Position numbers and translations under genes: made by a program
The notes under the pieces: model-generated
Database searches by the model: none
What the model was told of the DNA's origin: nothing
Seen by the model: only the letters and a program-made list of their open reading frames with translations
Assembly: GCA_030770425.1 (NCBI GenBank)
Contig: JASJFT010000014.1
Location: 186,001 to 250,000 of the forward strand
Length of the DNA: 64,000 nt
Source of the DNA: Darksidea phi
Lineage: Eukaryota; Ascomycota; Dothideomycetes; Pleosporales; Lentitheciaceae
Direction: 5' to 3'
Shown here: positions 10,413-21,430 of the stretch, in pieces
Layout of the letters: the number at the start of each line of letters is the position of its first letter
How positions within the stretch are numbered: position 1 is the first letter of the stretch

Positions 10413-11873
10413 CTATGTCATTCCATCTTCCTCTTCAAAAAGCCCTGCCATCCCCGCATTTCCTACAACGGCTCTCTTCCACGTTTCGTTCTTCAATATC
10501 GAACGCACTCTCGCCTCCAACCACTCCGTGTTGCCCCAGAAGCCCCAGCTAGCTTGGAAGCGTAGCCAGTCGACAAGAGCGGTTTCCCAATGTCCGATGA
10601 AGATGTCCCAGTTATACTCTTTACTTGACTCTTCCCGCAGTCGACTCCAGTAGCGTTCGAGAAGCTTCCTTTCGCCGTCTTGCATTGAGAGCTCTCGCGG
10701 CGGGGGCGTTTTGTCGACAAGCATGCTGAGTGGAACAGAGCATGTGAATAGTTTCGCTAAATCGCAAACCCCCAAGCCTAGTCCTGTATATTGGAAGTCG
10801 TAGAATACGACCTCCTCGCCGCTCTCACTCGTGAACAGGTTCTCACTCTTGACGTCGCCGTGGATTAGCGTCATATACTCTTGTGTTGGACTCCAGCCCG
10901 TCTGCTTCGGCGCTAGCACAGCAGCCACTAGATCCGAGATTGAGAATATTTCTTCCTCCCATTCAGTGAGCACCTGGCTCCACTCGGTGTCATAGTCATT
11001 TTTGAGGTTGGAGTATTCTGTTTTCCGGGTCGCGAGGTACGTATATCCACCGTTCAGCCATAAAGTCTTATTTATTACATCCTCGCCATCGTGTCTTACT
11101 TCTTGAAGTGGTGGGCGTACAAGTGTGCGACGATCGAAGTCTTCGACACGTGGCCACCAGAATCCGTGGAAACCGGACAGCCAATCTAGTGCGGCGTGGA
11201 CTTGGGTAGGATTGAGCACAGTGCGCTTTTCTCCAGCGATGGGGTAGTCGTGCTTGAGGTCACTAAGAATCATGGCGGTTGTGACGGTTCCGTTTGGGTG
11301 TTTCTCGTTCATGCTCGCCAGGTGCTTCGCCACAGGGATCGATGGGGGAAGTAAAGCCGCTAATTGGGTGTAGAAATATTGTTCGACTTGGTAGCTAAGA
11401 ATCTTGCGAGTATGGCCCTCATCATCTACTTTCGTAGGTGGAGGCGTAGTAAGTTTGAGGATATATGACCAGCTAAGTTGGGGGGTAGACAGCCCACTAT
11501 TCGCTGTGGAAGCTGTCTTTGAGGTCGATCCGGACGAGTTCGGTGATGCATCTGGTGTTACTGTGATTCGACATATTTGACCATAGCCGGCCCAGAGCGA
11601 TTGCAGGACCTCGACTGATTGTAGACGTAGGCCCTTAGGAGCGAGGAGTGCGGAAGCGACCTCCGAAGGGGTCGGCGAGGAAGACATTGAGTAGGGCGGT
11701 GGATATTGTGAAGAGAACCAGGTACGTTGCGCAAGAAATCCGGAGGAAATCAGGAGTAGTAGTCTGAGTATCAATCGTATGCGGAATCTAAGGTACTGTA
11801 GCATTGATCTTTCGGGCTTCGCCGGTCGTACCCTTTCAAAGCCGCAAAGAAAGCATAGCTGCTCACTGCGCAC
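10413..11873 (-). CDS. APH/choline-kinase-like phosphotransferase family protein
   Basis: The frame of 486 residues contains the kinase-like APH fold: LKLTTPP strand region (about 140), YQVEQYFYTQL helix (161-171), the catalytic loop LIHGDVKSENLF at 336-347 and the metal-binding YDFQYTGLGLGVCDLAKL at 358-375. This Asp-x4-Asn plus Asp pairing is that of aminoglycoside and choline/ecdysteroid kinase relatives, so it probably phosphorylates a small molecule; the substrate is unknown. The first 62 residues include a hydrophobic, basic segment (about 30-48) and may be a real membrane anchor or untranslated; Met63 at 11687 (MSSSPTPSEVASALL) is the better family start. No intron is needed. Confidence 0.75.
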   Translation of the reverse strand: MRSEQLCFLCGFERVRPAKPERSMLQYLRFRIRLILRLLLLISSGFLAQRTWFSSQYPPPYSMSSSPTPSEVASALLAPKGLRLQSVEVLQSLWAGYGQICRITVTPDASPNSSGSTSKTASTANSGLSTPQLSWSYILKLTTPPPTKVDDEGHTRKILSYQVEQYFYTQLAALLPPSIPVAKHLASMNEKHPNGTVTTAMILSDLKHDYPIAGEKRTVLNPTQVHAALDWLSGFHGFWWPRVEDFDRRTLVRPPLQEVRHDGEDVINKTLWLNGGYTYLATRKTEYSNLKNDYDTEWSQVLTEWEEEIFSISDLVAAVLAPKQTGWSPTQEYMTLIHGDVKSENLFTSESGEEVVFYDFQYTGLGLGVCDLAKLFTCSVPLSMLVDKTPPPRELSMQDGERKLLERYWSRLREESSKEYNWDIFIGHWETALVDWLRFQASWGFWGNTEWLEARVRSILKNETWKRAVVGNAGMAGLFEEEDGMT

Positions 11874-12384
11874 AGAATCTAGCGACTAGCGAGGGCGTGT
11901 AAACGGTGATCCAACGTGCGAGGTAATGGTGAAAGTCTCTGCTGACAGCGATCGTGAGGTCGCACCGCCACCTCGCTAGCTTCTCGCATGTTGGTCCGTG
12001 CCCTCGAACTCTCAATACCACAAGCCTTTCTTTGTTTGTGCACCACAAAAACAGCTGCATATACAATATAATAACGCGCTATGGTCTACAATTTTTCCCC
12101 AAATGCTGACAAGGAATCACGCTCAACATGATGATCCGGCCGATAGGAAGGGATCTTAATTGAACATTGACTTACATCTCTCTAAGCATTCATGCTAGGC
12201 ATGGGGTTTGTACGAAAGGAGCCATACCAAATTTGCAACGCTCGCTCACTAGGGTCGAACTGGCAAGCCTAAGTTACTACGCGATTTTTGCTGGCGTAAC
12301 TGACCATTAAAGACTGTTTGACATAGTATTGACTCACAAGGCCCAAAGGTTTCTCCTATGTATGCTTATACTCTACCGTAAAGA
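11874..12384. other. Intergenic, no gene seen
   Basis: Between the kinase-like gene and a small membrane-protein gene; no supported frame. Confidence 0.5.
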
Positions 12385-12627
12385 ATGCCACCTCCTCACC
12401 ATCACCGTTCGTTCACCACCAAACCATTAGTCCCTAGCACTGTGCTCTACGTAGGCGCTGCGATAATCTTATCTCTTTCTCTACTCTTCTGCATTGTAGC
12501 TTATATCTCCGTTCGCCGCCACGCTTGCGATTGTGGGAGCTGCAGGCAACATAAAGGTATCGAGAAGTGTGCGGAAGCTGGTGTGCGCGGGTTGTTGATG
12601 CATATGCTTGGGTACAAGGCAGAGTGA
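12385..12627 (+). CDS. Small single-pass membrane protein with post-membrane CxCxxC
   Basis: An 80-residue orphan. Residues about 20-45 (TVLYVGAAIILSLSLLFCIV and AYISV) form one membrane segment, followed by basic RRH and CDCGSC, then a short amphipathic tail ending in GYKAE. No signal peptide precedes the segment. The order membrane helix, basic patch, Cys pair, helical tail resembles that of the larger gene at 14588 (KWKGNCSNC), suggesting relatedness, although identity is low. The Cys cluster could be palmitoylated or bind metal. The function is unknown; being short, the gene could also be spurious. Confidence 0.45.
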   Translation: MPPPHHHRSFTTKPLVPSTVLYVGAAIILSLSLLFCIVAYISVRRHACDCGSCRQHKGIEKCAEAGVRGLLMHMLGYKAE

Positions 12628-13205
12628 ACGTCAAGGTTGGATAGCCTTAGTGAGAGATAGTATGTCACAACATTACTATTAGTCTAGTATTTATATCCAA
12701 GCTTAATAGAAAGTAAGAACTAACTAAGTTATTATGTAACTACTATAGTATTTGTATTAAATATATTCGAATGTTCTATAATTTATATACTTAACTAATA
12801 GACGAAAATATCTTCTGGAACCTCTAAACAGTCCTACAATCTAAACATATATCAACTAAAAATTCTAAATTTCCACCTTATGTACAGTTGAACTAGAAAT
12901 GGCGCCAACAATACCCCGCTTACCTTACCACCTCACCACCTCACCAATGGCCAACGCTGCGTCCTGTCTATTGCAACGGTGGCAGTCAGTCTCGCACCGA
13001 ACCTAACCACGACCATACCTATACTCCGCGATCTAGTTGTACATTGTGTACCAACAACATCATCCCAGAACTTCAAAGCCTCAACAATGGAATGTTTTAG
13101 CAAATCACAATGTATTCCCTATATCATGCTTAACCCATTTATGTCAGACTCTGCCTAAATAATCCCTAAACCATTTTTAAGCGCTGACCTACGCAGGACA
13201 CCAGC
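12628..13205. other. AT-rich intergenic stretch
   Basis: Strongly AT-rich from about 12650 to 12880 with many TA steps, then normal composition. No frame. It looks like RIP-aged or simply intergenic DNA; no repeat family was recognised. Confidence 0.5.
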
Positions 13206-14114
13206 ATGGCTCTCTACCCCACTGCAACAATCAGTGTTCGTCCGCCTGTAGCATTCACGGGCCGCCTTTTGCCGAATCCTACCACACTTGTACAAGAATT
13301 CCGCTACTTACCACATTCGAGGTGGGTTATAGAGACTAAACAGAATGCATCTGCAAAATCTGATGTTGACAAAACGGGTATCATCACCGCTGCTATTGTC
13401 GGCGTAGTCGGCCTCGTCATTGTCATATTTTTATTCATCTGGCTCCTTCTGCCGTGGTATCGTGCCCATAAAGCCCTGAAGGCGAAGAAAACGAAAGCCT
13501 TAGAGGATCAGCGACAACGGTTTTCCTTCGTGCGGGACTCATCTCAGCAGCTGGCAAGGCCCTATCAAGAAGAACCGTTCAAAATACTGGAGCACGACTA
13601 CATAGATCTAGAAAAGGCATTGGTGAGCGACCTATCCTTACGCAATTCAAGCACCCCTCCTGATTCCTCCCCCACGGTCGCGAATGAAGTCGAGGTACCA
13701 CTAGATCTGGAGGAGAAACACAGTCAGGCGAAGCCTTTGATCTTCAAGGGTGTTACACCCAGGAACCGATATCGGAGTACTAAAGTAAATGATTGGAACA
13801 GCGACAGGGCTTTTGCAAAAATTGAAGATGAGCGAATGCCTCTTTTTCGACCTCCAGGTGGAGGGATTACAGGGCAAATTCCAAACAACATTACCTACAG
13901 TGGCAAGCGTGCGTCGGTTGGAACCGACGTGACACATATTACGACTGGTGCTTCAGTCGTTGAAGCCGTGTCCATGGACCTACGCTGGGTTTTCCCGGAT
14001 ATCGTGGATGTTGCGTTGCTGAATGCAACGATGAAGGTTGCGCCTGAGCCATGTAGCTTTGTGATTGGAGATGGAGACGATACAGATGTTGAGGAGGGAC
14101 CAGTCCCCGTTTAA
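13206..14114 (+). CDS. Single-pass membrane protein, unknown function
   Basis: A 302-residue intronless protein with a roughly 55-residue N-terminal segment lacking a signal peptide, one long membrane helix (about 58-84, TGIITAAIVGVVGLVIVIFL then FIWLLLPWY), a strongly basic stop-transfer stretch (RAHKALKAKKTKALEDQRQR) and a polar, probably disordered tail. Topology is predicted as N-out with a cytosolic tail. No family was recognised. It is the second of three consecutive membrane-protein genes on this strand (12.4, 13.2 and 14.6 kb). ATG at 13206 is the first in frame and no splice sites interrupt it. Confidence 0.6.
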   Translation: MALYPTATISVRPPVAFTGRLLPNPTTLVQEFRYLPHSRWVIETKQNASAKSDVDKTGIITAAIVGVVGLVIVIFLFIWLLLPWYRAHKALKAKKTKALEDQRQRFSFVRDSSQQLARPYQEEPFKILEHDYIDLEKALVSDLSLRNSSTPPDSSPTVANEVEVPLDLEEKHSQAKPLIFKGVTPRNRYRSTKVNDWNSDRAFAKIEDERMPLFRPPGGGITGQIPNNITYSGKRASVGTDVTHITTGASVVEAVSMDLRWVFPDIVDVALLNATMKVAPEPCSFVIGDGDDTDVEEGPVPV

Positions 14115-14587
14115 TATACTTAGGAGGCATTCACATTCATTAAGTAAGTTCCAAATCAAAATTTATCGACTTATATACACCATGACTCTTTTCGACGTGA
14201 TACCCTCATTCCTAACCAACGTCTACCTGGAGAATTCAATGAGGTACTGCTATTAAGGACAAATTATCTCTCTGCCACCCATCTCTATGGACAATGATCC
14301 GGTTCTTCACTTTACTGGATATTGTGCATGAACATTACATGCAGTTGGTAAACAACAGTTGCGAACAGTGGAACATCTACCAATCCGCGTTATCCCCTCT
14401 CATTTATACCACACAATGTATGAAAACATTGTTCACCCTCACGGTATCAAATTCTACATATACAACGCCGCGTGCACAATCAGCTATGCATATAACTCAT
14501 GATGCACACCCGTCATAACAAAGTAACCAAGGAAGAAATTGGTTCTCACGACCCAAGCATAATCATATCAAAGAAACAATCAAGCGT
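14115..14587. other. Intergenic between two membrane-protein genes
   Basis: AT-rich, no frame supported. Confidence 0.5.
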
Positions 14588-15742
14588 ATGATGTCTGCCC
14601 CGGTAGTATTCGTCACCCTCACGGACATGACTACCGTCATTGGTCCAACGAGTTTCAAAACTTTTTTATCGTCGAAGTCATCGATTTTGACTACTTCAAT
14701 AGTAACCAGTATCCCGCCTCTCCCTTCCGGCTGGCCCACTCCAGCTCCGTCTGCCCTTCCCAAGGACGCACCGACGAAGCTTACGTACCGCAACGATGCC
14801 GTCGCTATCATCACACTCGTCATTCTCGTCCTGCTCTGCTTCATCTTCGTCCTTTTCCTTGCTTACTACGTTTTCCAGAAGTGGAAGGGTAATTGTTCGA
14901 ACTGTAAGTCCCTACAGAACATCATCGACAAGTATGCTAGCGGTGAGTTGGTGTCAATTACCAAGCAAACTTGTATAGACCGCGAGAATTTGTTTCAAGA
15001 AGAGGCGAAGAAAGCTAACAAGAGGAACAATAACTCAACCACATGGAGCTTGAATTTTAAAGCAGGCCCTAAATATAAGCCTTCCGTGGGTGGTGAGCAA
15101 GCGGCTGCACCCCCGGTTCTTGCTCACCAAGCCCAGGCGTCATCACAGGATGCAACAACCCGAGCTGGTCATAGGACACCGTCGATATCTTCATTCAAAT
15201 CAAAAGGGTCTGGGCAGAACCATTCCACTGGTTCCTATAACCGCCATGTCCAGGAACGTTCTCTGATGACCCTTGAGGGCAAGAATCCCGAGACACTAGA
15301 TCGAGAGAAGTCGTACAAGCAGAACAGAGCGGCTTTCGCAGACAGGTTCAATCTCCGGGACGGCGTAGAGGAGGAAATTCCATTCAAGCGAGAGCAGCTA
15401 GAAAGCAAGGTTCTCCCATCGTCCTTAAATCATCGGGCACTGGATGATAATAGAGAGATTCATAATCCTTATGTGATGAACGGTATTCCGACTGGAGACG
15501 CTGTTCCACCCCGTACTCTTGCAACGTACCGCGCACACAACGAAGATGCTCAGCGCAAAGACAAGGAAGTTTGGCCAGATCCCAGCGAAGCGTACATGAA
15601 GGGGCAGACTAAGCAACAGCGGAGGACAGGCGCGTATGGTAGGTTTACGCCTTTGACTTCTCCCCGGGATGGTTTTCAGAATATAGATCTGGAAGGTCAG
15701 ACAAAAGAGAAGAAGCCTATAAGGAAGGGATGGTTCAACTAA
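14588..15742 (+). CDS. Single-pass membrane protein with Ser/Thr-rich ectodomain, unknown function
   Basis: A 384-residue protein. The N-terminal 65 residues are rich in Thr, Ser and Pro (a likely O-glycosylated ectodomain); a membrane helix lies at about 72-97 (AVAIITLVILVLLCFIFVLF and LAYYV), followed by FQKWKGNCSNCKSLQ with a CxxC, then about 280 polar residues that look disordered. There is no cleavable signal peptide, so the helix would act as a reverse signal-anchor. The layout recalls fungal surface-sensor proteins, but length and motifs do not match the known WSC or MID2 types, so no function is assigned. No introns are needed. Confidence 0.6.
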   Translation: MMSAPVVFVTLTDMTTVIGPTSFKTFLSSKSSILTTSIVTSIPPLPSGWPTPAPSALPKDAPTKLTYRNDAVAIITLVILVLLCFIFVLFLAYYVFQKWKGNCSNCKSLQNIIDKYASGELVSITKQTCIDRENLFQEEAKKANKRNNNSTTWSLNFKAGPKYKPSVGGEQAAAPPVLAHQAQASSQDATTRAGHRTPSISSFKSKGSGQNHSTGSYNRHVQERSLMTLEGKNPETLDREKSYKQNRAAFADRFNLRDGVEEEIPFKREQLESKVLPSSLNHRALDDNREIHNPYVMNGIPTGDAVPPRTLATYRAHNEDAQRKDKEVWPDPSEAYMKGQTKQQRRTGAYGRFTPLTSPRDGFQNIDLEGQTKEKKPIRKGWFN

Positions 15743-16036
15743 TCGGAAGTATTTCCAAAATGAAAGTAGTCCATATCCGTCAAAGGGTTCGAAATAATGT
15801 GTTTTTGAGTACATGCCGTGACTACGTCTGGATATGCACCGGGAGTGATGCGCAGGTGGTCTTCGATATACATTGCATTAGTAATAAATTGAAATTGAAT
15901 CGACAATATCTAACTATAAAGTGTTGAATTTATATGTGATCAAGCTGTTAAATAACGTTCAACCCTGAGCTTCCACGAAACATTTCAAGTCCCGTACAAA
16001 ATACTTTCAAGTGTACATCAAACACCTCCAAGCATC

Positions 16037-16682
16037 TTAGAAACAGCCTCCGGGATAAGGCTCTTCGTAGCGCAACTGGAGTGGCTCAGCGCCCTTTCGT
16101 TCTCTGTTCTCATAGTAGCAAACCCAGCCCTTTTTATGCCAGTCAACGAGATCAACACCTTCGAGCGTAATCGCATTGACACTAACGTAGTGAAGAGGGT
16201 TGCCGTCAAATCCTTTAGCGTCCTCCAGCGCCTTTGTCCTCCACACCTTCTGCGGCTTTCCACTTCCTCCTTCCCTCCCAGCCCACTTCTCCACATCTAT
16301 CTCTTCTTGCACCCAGTTTCCGCCAATGCCGAAGGTTCGAACAGCGCAATTTTTGCAGGAGAACCAGTTTACCTTACCGCCGAAAGCGTTGTAGCTGCCG
16401 AGCTCCTCAGGATCTGCTGGGGATGTGAGGATGAAGTCATCGTAAGGGTTGATGGGTCGACAATGGAACATGCCCAACTTGTTATATCAATTTTAGCTAA
16501 GATAAATGTATAGACTAGGGACAATGGCAGACCTTGTGGCATGTGGAGCAGTTGCATCTGTAGATGCGGGTTGCCTTCTGACCAAAGTGATTGGGTCCGG
16601 TAGCAGGAGGAAGAGTGAGCCGCATCTGGTATTTGACGTCGCCGCAGTGGCACGAGCCGTGATGCACCTGAGTGGAAGACAT
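16037..16682 (-). CDS. GFA/CENP-V-type zinc protein
   Basis: Two exons, 16682-16533 and 16477-16037, give 196 residues. Exon 1 carries GSCHCGDVKYQM (Cys11, Cys13) and CNCSTCHK (Cys43, Cys45, Cys48); after splicing the chain runs CHKLGMFHCRP. Exon 2 carries WFSCKNCAVRTFG, the third Cys pair. These are the two zinc sites of the glutathione-dependent formaldehyde-activating (GFA) family. Most fungal members are of unknown substrate, so a role in glutathione-adduct chemistry is only possible. The intron is 55 nt; its donor is GTCTGC, weaker than usual. ATG at 16682 gives the normal start 10 residues before the first Cys; an in-frame upstream ATG at 16760 would add 26 residues and is less likely. 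Confidence 0.8.
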
Positions 16683-17350
16683 ACCAGAATGGAAAATAAT
16701 TTGAATAGAAGGAATATGAGTTGCGGGCTGTCCTAACCAACAAGGGCTACCAGGCAGCAACTTTATACAAGATGCTGACGCTAGCGATTACAACGCCCCG
16801 CATGCACGAAGGAGCTAGTGTGGTTCTCATACTCTGCGACACGTTAGCAGGTGACACCGCGTTCGTGGACGATTGGACGGGTCAAGGTTCGGGCATCTTG
16901 TGAGTCAGGCCAGAACGACACATCCTGCCTCTTATAGGATGGGTTGAGCATCGTATCAAGTAGCGGTATGCAAAAGAGGCGAATCAGGTCGACTGTGACG
17001 TATGACTCGAGGTGCATAGCGAAAGCGATCAAAGCGAGGATGAATACGGACGTGATAAGAGCTAACCAGATATAGTTAGAAGCGCTAATCGCTGACAAAA
17101 GGCTCCGAGAGAGCTCCGCTTAACAAGCCACGGCCGAATAGTTTAGGACTTATCTTGCGAAGACTAGTACTCCAAAGCCGAACACATGGAATGTAGGTAG
17201 ATTGTAGCCGTACAGTGAACTTCCGTGGGCGGAGCCATTTCCTCTGTGCATTGACCATATTATGAAATCCAACCGGCTATATTATAGACACGCCTACAGT
17301 ACGTAGAGCAATAAATGTAAATAACATAACAAAGACCATAAATATCGAAG
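16683..17350. other. Intergenic with a possible small membrane-protein exon
   Basis: On the minus strand, 17098-16844 encodes a hydrophobic stretch (NYIWLALITSVFILALIAF) followed by a polar tail. It has no in-frame ATG before the helix, and a convincing upstream exon could not be joined. Recorded as doubtful. Confidence 0.3.
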
Positions 17351-19419
17351 CTAATGTAATGTAATATGTGACTTCTCGATCCCCTCAAACCACCCAGACT
17401 CTAACCAAGAATCGATTTCGCCCTCTACGATACCTACACGCTCGTAAGCTTCAGAATTACTCTCTGCAGGGATTACAACAAGAGCGCCCCAAATGAGATC
17501 GCGAGATCCCAAGTATGCAAGTCTCAAACCCATCTCATATTGGTCCAGTCCGCCCCTCAGCTTCTGTGTTGAATAGAACAAAATGCACGAAACCATCTGG
17601 CCATGCGCTACCTTCCTGCGCCATGTTCTTTCATCATTGTAGGGCACGTCCGGATGGAACTTTGCTAATCTTTTGGGGGTTTGTTCATAGAAACGTTGTT
17701 CTTCCCCACCCCTAGCGTTTCCGAAAGAACCTTTCCACAAGTAGATCCCATCTTCTTTAATGTCAACGAAAGCTGATGGTAGACATCCAAGAAGCTCGAT
17801 ACGGCTGCTTGTGAACCTCTCAAGAGAAGTTGGTCCGTCGCTGCTGTTGTCCACGTGGAGAACCTTTACCTGGGGTTGTAGGCCCCTCAAGTCTCTAGTA
17901 CTCCACTGAACCGGATACGGAACCGAGGTCCAGGACCAGCTAGGGCCTAGCTGGCGTTTCCAGGGAAGATTTCTGTTTGATATTTCTGATTGCCAGAGCA
18001 AATGGTATTCAAGATCCTTACGCCAAAGGCCAGCACAATAAGGGCCAATACTCAGAGTTTTCAGTCTACGAACAATACCGGAGAGTGCTGGGAGCGTGTT
18101 CTCGGCTTTTATGAACTGTCGGGTGGAATAATCTGCAATTAGGCTGTGCCAGAGCCGGGTGAAGTCAACTCCAGCAGGGTTATTCATTGCACGGCTGAAG
18201 AGTGAAGACTTCTCCCAGGCGGATCTCCATTTCAGGCTGACTTGGCAGCTCGAGCATTCACACCAGAATTGACTACGGCACTCCCAAATGACTTCAGAAT
18301 CAAGGAAGTGGAGAGTTCTTCGCGCTAGGAGGCGCTCCTGAAACGCCCATCCGCGAGAGAGTAATGGGTTGTGTTCGCTCGGATATGTAGCATCAGGAAT
18401 AATGAAGCGATGAGAAAGTTGTTCTCGAACAAATACTGGATGAGCCTTGCCCATTGTATCACACAATTCCAACTTCCAGACACGGATGCCTTCTGAGAGC
18501 GGACGGCGGGGCTTAATGAAACCTCCAGTTGCAGGTGCTGCTCGAGTCGCTGAGATAACCAGGGTAGCGCCTTCATATATAGCGGCCATGTTCGCAGCTT
18601 CGGCTTCCCAATCATCGATGTCATCTTGGATGATACATAAGGCGTCTACCCAGAGGTACTGGATTCCAAGGATTCGGGCAATGGAGATCGCATCTCGCAC
18701 CGTGTTTGGGAAGGCTTCCCAGTCAATCTCGGACATTCTTCCTGACAGAGTCTCTCTTGTGGTGGTCAAGTTCTCATCTTGATAACCCCAGCAATAGCTC
18801 AGTGCCATATAAGGAGCTGTTTCATTCTGGGTAGAGCAAAGGCGGATCTGTGAAGGGCCTTCAGAACCTATCTTCAGTACCCGCGTCGGCAATGTATTCT
18901 GTTTGTGCTTTCGACACGTGGTATGTTCATCAATACACTTCTGAAGCCAGTTCTTCGCTAGCCCGGCAGCGGCAGCATGTGTCAAATCTGGCTCAATCAG
19001 GGACGCGTGGCCTAGAGAAGGCCATGGTGATTCAACCTCTGTAACGTGATAAGTCATTCGCATGGTACTGGTTAGAACCTTTTCTTACCTTTGGAAATAA
19101 ACAGTTCTAAACGTTTGTCTTGATACTCCATTCTTACTGGCAGACCAATGTCGAGAAGGATATGCAGGGCAGTCGATCTGTCTTTTGGCAGTCCTCCTTC
19201 GACGGCTTCCACGGTCTCTAGTAACATGCGACAGATGCGACAACCGGCTCTATCGGATGATTCCACCCGTGCAAAGGTCGTCAAATTCACCGATGATGTC
19301 GAATTTTTGATCGTTTCTTGTTGGTAAATGCCGGCTTCAACGTCGAAATCAAAGCATATACCACAAACCGAGGTTGTTTGCGTCATTCCCGTGTCTAATA
19401 GCATTCGTTCATGGAGCAA
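17351..19419 (-). CDS. HET (heterokaryon incompatibility) domain protein
   Basis: Exons 19419-19089 and 19038-17351 are joined over a 50-nt intron (donor GTAAGA, CTAAC branch, acceptor TTACAG) to give 672 residues. The N-terminus has a paired-Cys motif (CGICFDFD and CRICRMLLE). The HET domain follows: ALSYCWG at about 189-195, LWVDALCIIQDD at about 239-250 and RGWAFQERLLARRTL at about 339-353, its three signature blocks. HET proteins trigger cell death or growth arrest when non-self partners meet in fused hyphae; the partner of this one is unknown. The downstream region lacks NACHT, WD or ankyrin modules, so it is a stand-alone type. The frame across the junction is exact, supporting an intact gene. 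Confidence 0.85.
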
Positions 19420-19729
19420 AGTGGGATGGAATGTGTTGCGACGATGTGGGAGTTAAGCGGCACGCCGAATCCTGAGGATGCGGCAAGCCTGGGGCCGCAA
19501 CACCTTTCATTGGTAGTTCTTGCTTGAGCCGAGATATTGAAAACCGAATGCATTAGGGTAACTGTGCAAGGTGGGTATCTGAGCTTTCAGATGGACTGGT
19601 ATTCCCATTAGAAATACGAAAGGCAATAAGGCTGGGTGTGGCTGTGCGATGCCAAGAACCACCTCACGCCTCTCTGCAGATTCTCGTGCGTCAATCATCA
19701 AACATCCTAGCCACCACTGACACTCCATC

Positions 19730-21052
19730 ATGAGTCTCTATAACTCCATCTTGATACCTTTATCGGTAATGAGCGGGGTATGGATCCCTGCAACGCTGCT
19801 GTGTTGCCTGCCGTGGGTGCAAAAACAGTGAGTTCATAGATTCCGGCTCGCCAGGCCAAGTTTCCGCGCCGCTGACCGAAGAAGGATGCTGTATCTCCAT
19901 GAGGTGACATTTTGGCCTGGAAAATGGCTAGATGAGCCGGAACGAGCTGGATTTTTGAGTATGTACTCGAGAAGGTTCTGGTATGGAAATATTAATGCGG
20001 ACCAGAGAATCAAATTGCGCCGTTCCGGATCCCAACTAAGGATGGCGAGAGGCTATTCGCCTGGCTCATTGCCCCTTTGGGTGTTTACTCAAGAAAAGCA
20101 CAAGACTTCATCGAAGAGAAGCCGGGCGAGACGGAAATAGAAGAAAAACTAGCCTACAAGACCCTACGGGACGATCCGGAAGCACGGTTACTCATTTACT
20201 TCCACGGTAACACGGCAACCCTTGCCCAGGGTCGACGCACTGAAGAATACCGTATGTACAGTTCTGGGGCTTCCGATAAGATTTTTGTTCTCGCATTCGA
20301 CTATCGCGGGTTCGGCAAGTCGACCGGGAACCCGTCTGAGTCCGGGCTGCTGAACGATGCGGAGGCGGTCATTGACTGGGCACTCAACACCGTTGGTATA
20401 TCCCCTAATCGCATCGTCATGCTCGGTCACTCTCTGGGAACAGCTGTTGCGACAGGTATCGCATATCATTATGCTAATTTAGATACGCCCATCGAGTTTG
20501 CAGGCCTAATCTTGTGCGCGGCATTTACGAACACCGGCAACGCATTTTCCGCGTACTCCATCGCTGGCGTAATACCTGTCCTGGCTCCCATCAAACTCAT
20601 CCCCTCATTGCAAGCCTGGTTTAGTCGTCAAATGCGTGATACCTGGCGCACCGATCAACGACTCGCAGCCCTCGCGAAACAGTGCGAGAATCTACAGCTT
20701 GTGCTAGTGCATGCGCAAGATGACGGAACGATGCCTTGGAACCAAACAGAACAGCTCTTTGCATCGACATTGAAGTCTGCGACGGACGGCGTGGAGCCAA
20801 AATTGAAGATTGTTGATCTAGGTGAGGCGGGCAGGCAAGAAATTTGGGGGGTAGGCACAAAAAGTATCAGCAAGCTTATTGCGAAGCATGGTGGTGAGTA
20901 TTTTGCGCCATTTCGTGAAGTCTGCAGAGTCCAAGACTAAAGTTGAGCCCATAGATCATAACACGATGATGAAATGGTCGCCCCTATCCCTCGCCGTGTG
21001 GCAGTCATTCGGCCTCGCAGCTATCACGAGCACCGCACCACAAGACATATAG
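19730..21052 (+). CDS. Alpha/beta hydrolase, ABHD12-like
   Basis: Inferred exons 19730-19827, 19885-19958, 20006-20893 and 20955-21052 give 385 residues. The N-terminus has a hydrophobic anchor (SLYNSILIPLSVMSGVWIP). The family segment EPERAGFL|KNQIAPFRIPTKDGERLFAW is split by a 47-nt intron and restored exactly. Catalytic features: LIYFHGNTATL (oxyanion loop), MLGHSLGTAVA (nucleophile elbow), VHAQDDGTMPW (acid region) and KHGGDHN (His, created by the last splice). Fungal members are probable serine lipases or monoacylglycerol/lysophospholipid hydrolases at the ER. Introns are 57, 47 and 61 nt. The start is the first ATG and gives the short anchor seen in relatives. The promoter is shared with the divergent HET gene. 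Confidence 0.85.
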
Positions 21053-21430
21053 CTTACGAAAATGTCTTACCCGAAACTTGTGCCACAATTATTGCCAACC
21101 ATGTCTCCTAATACGCTTCAAAAAAAAATTTGGTAATGGTGGTGAGGTTCGAGGACGCGGGATCAACGTGGAACAGAGCCACGCGACCCCATCACCCGCA
21201 CCTACCGTCGTCACGCCGTGTGTGAAGTGCATCCTTCCATTGTCCTATGCACGCCATGCAACACAACGGAATTTAGACCCTGGCCCAACAACGGACAACA
21301 TCTTGTCTTTGTTCTCCCACATGCGGCCCACCTCGAAGTTCATACTCGCTTACCCGCCCTTTATTCCACTTTCTGAACCCGACCTCAAGCTTCATCCTCG
21401 ACAGATACAATCAGCGCATCTTCACATAAG
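21053..21430. other. Intergenic
   Basis: Short 5' region before a small membrane-protein gene; no motif recognised. Confidence 0.5.
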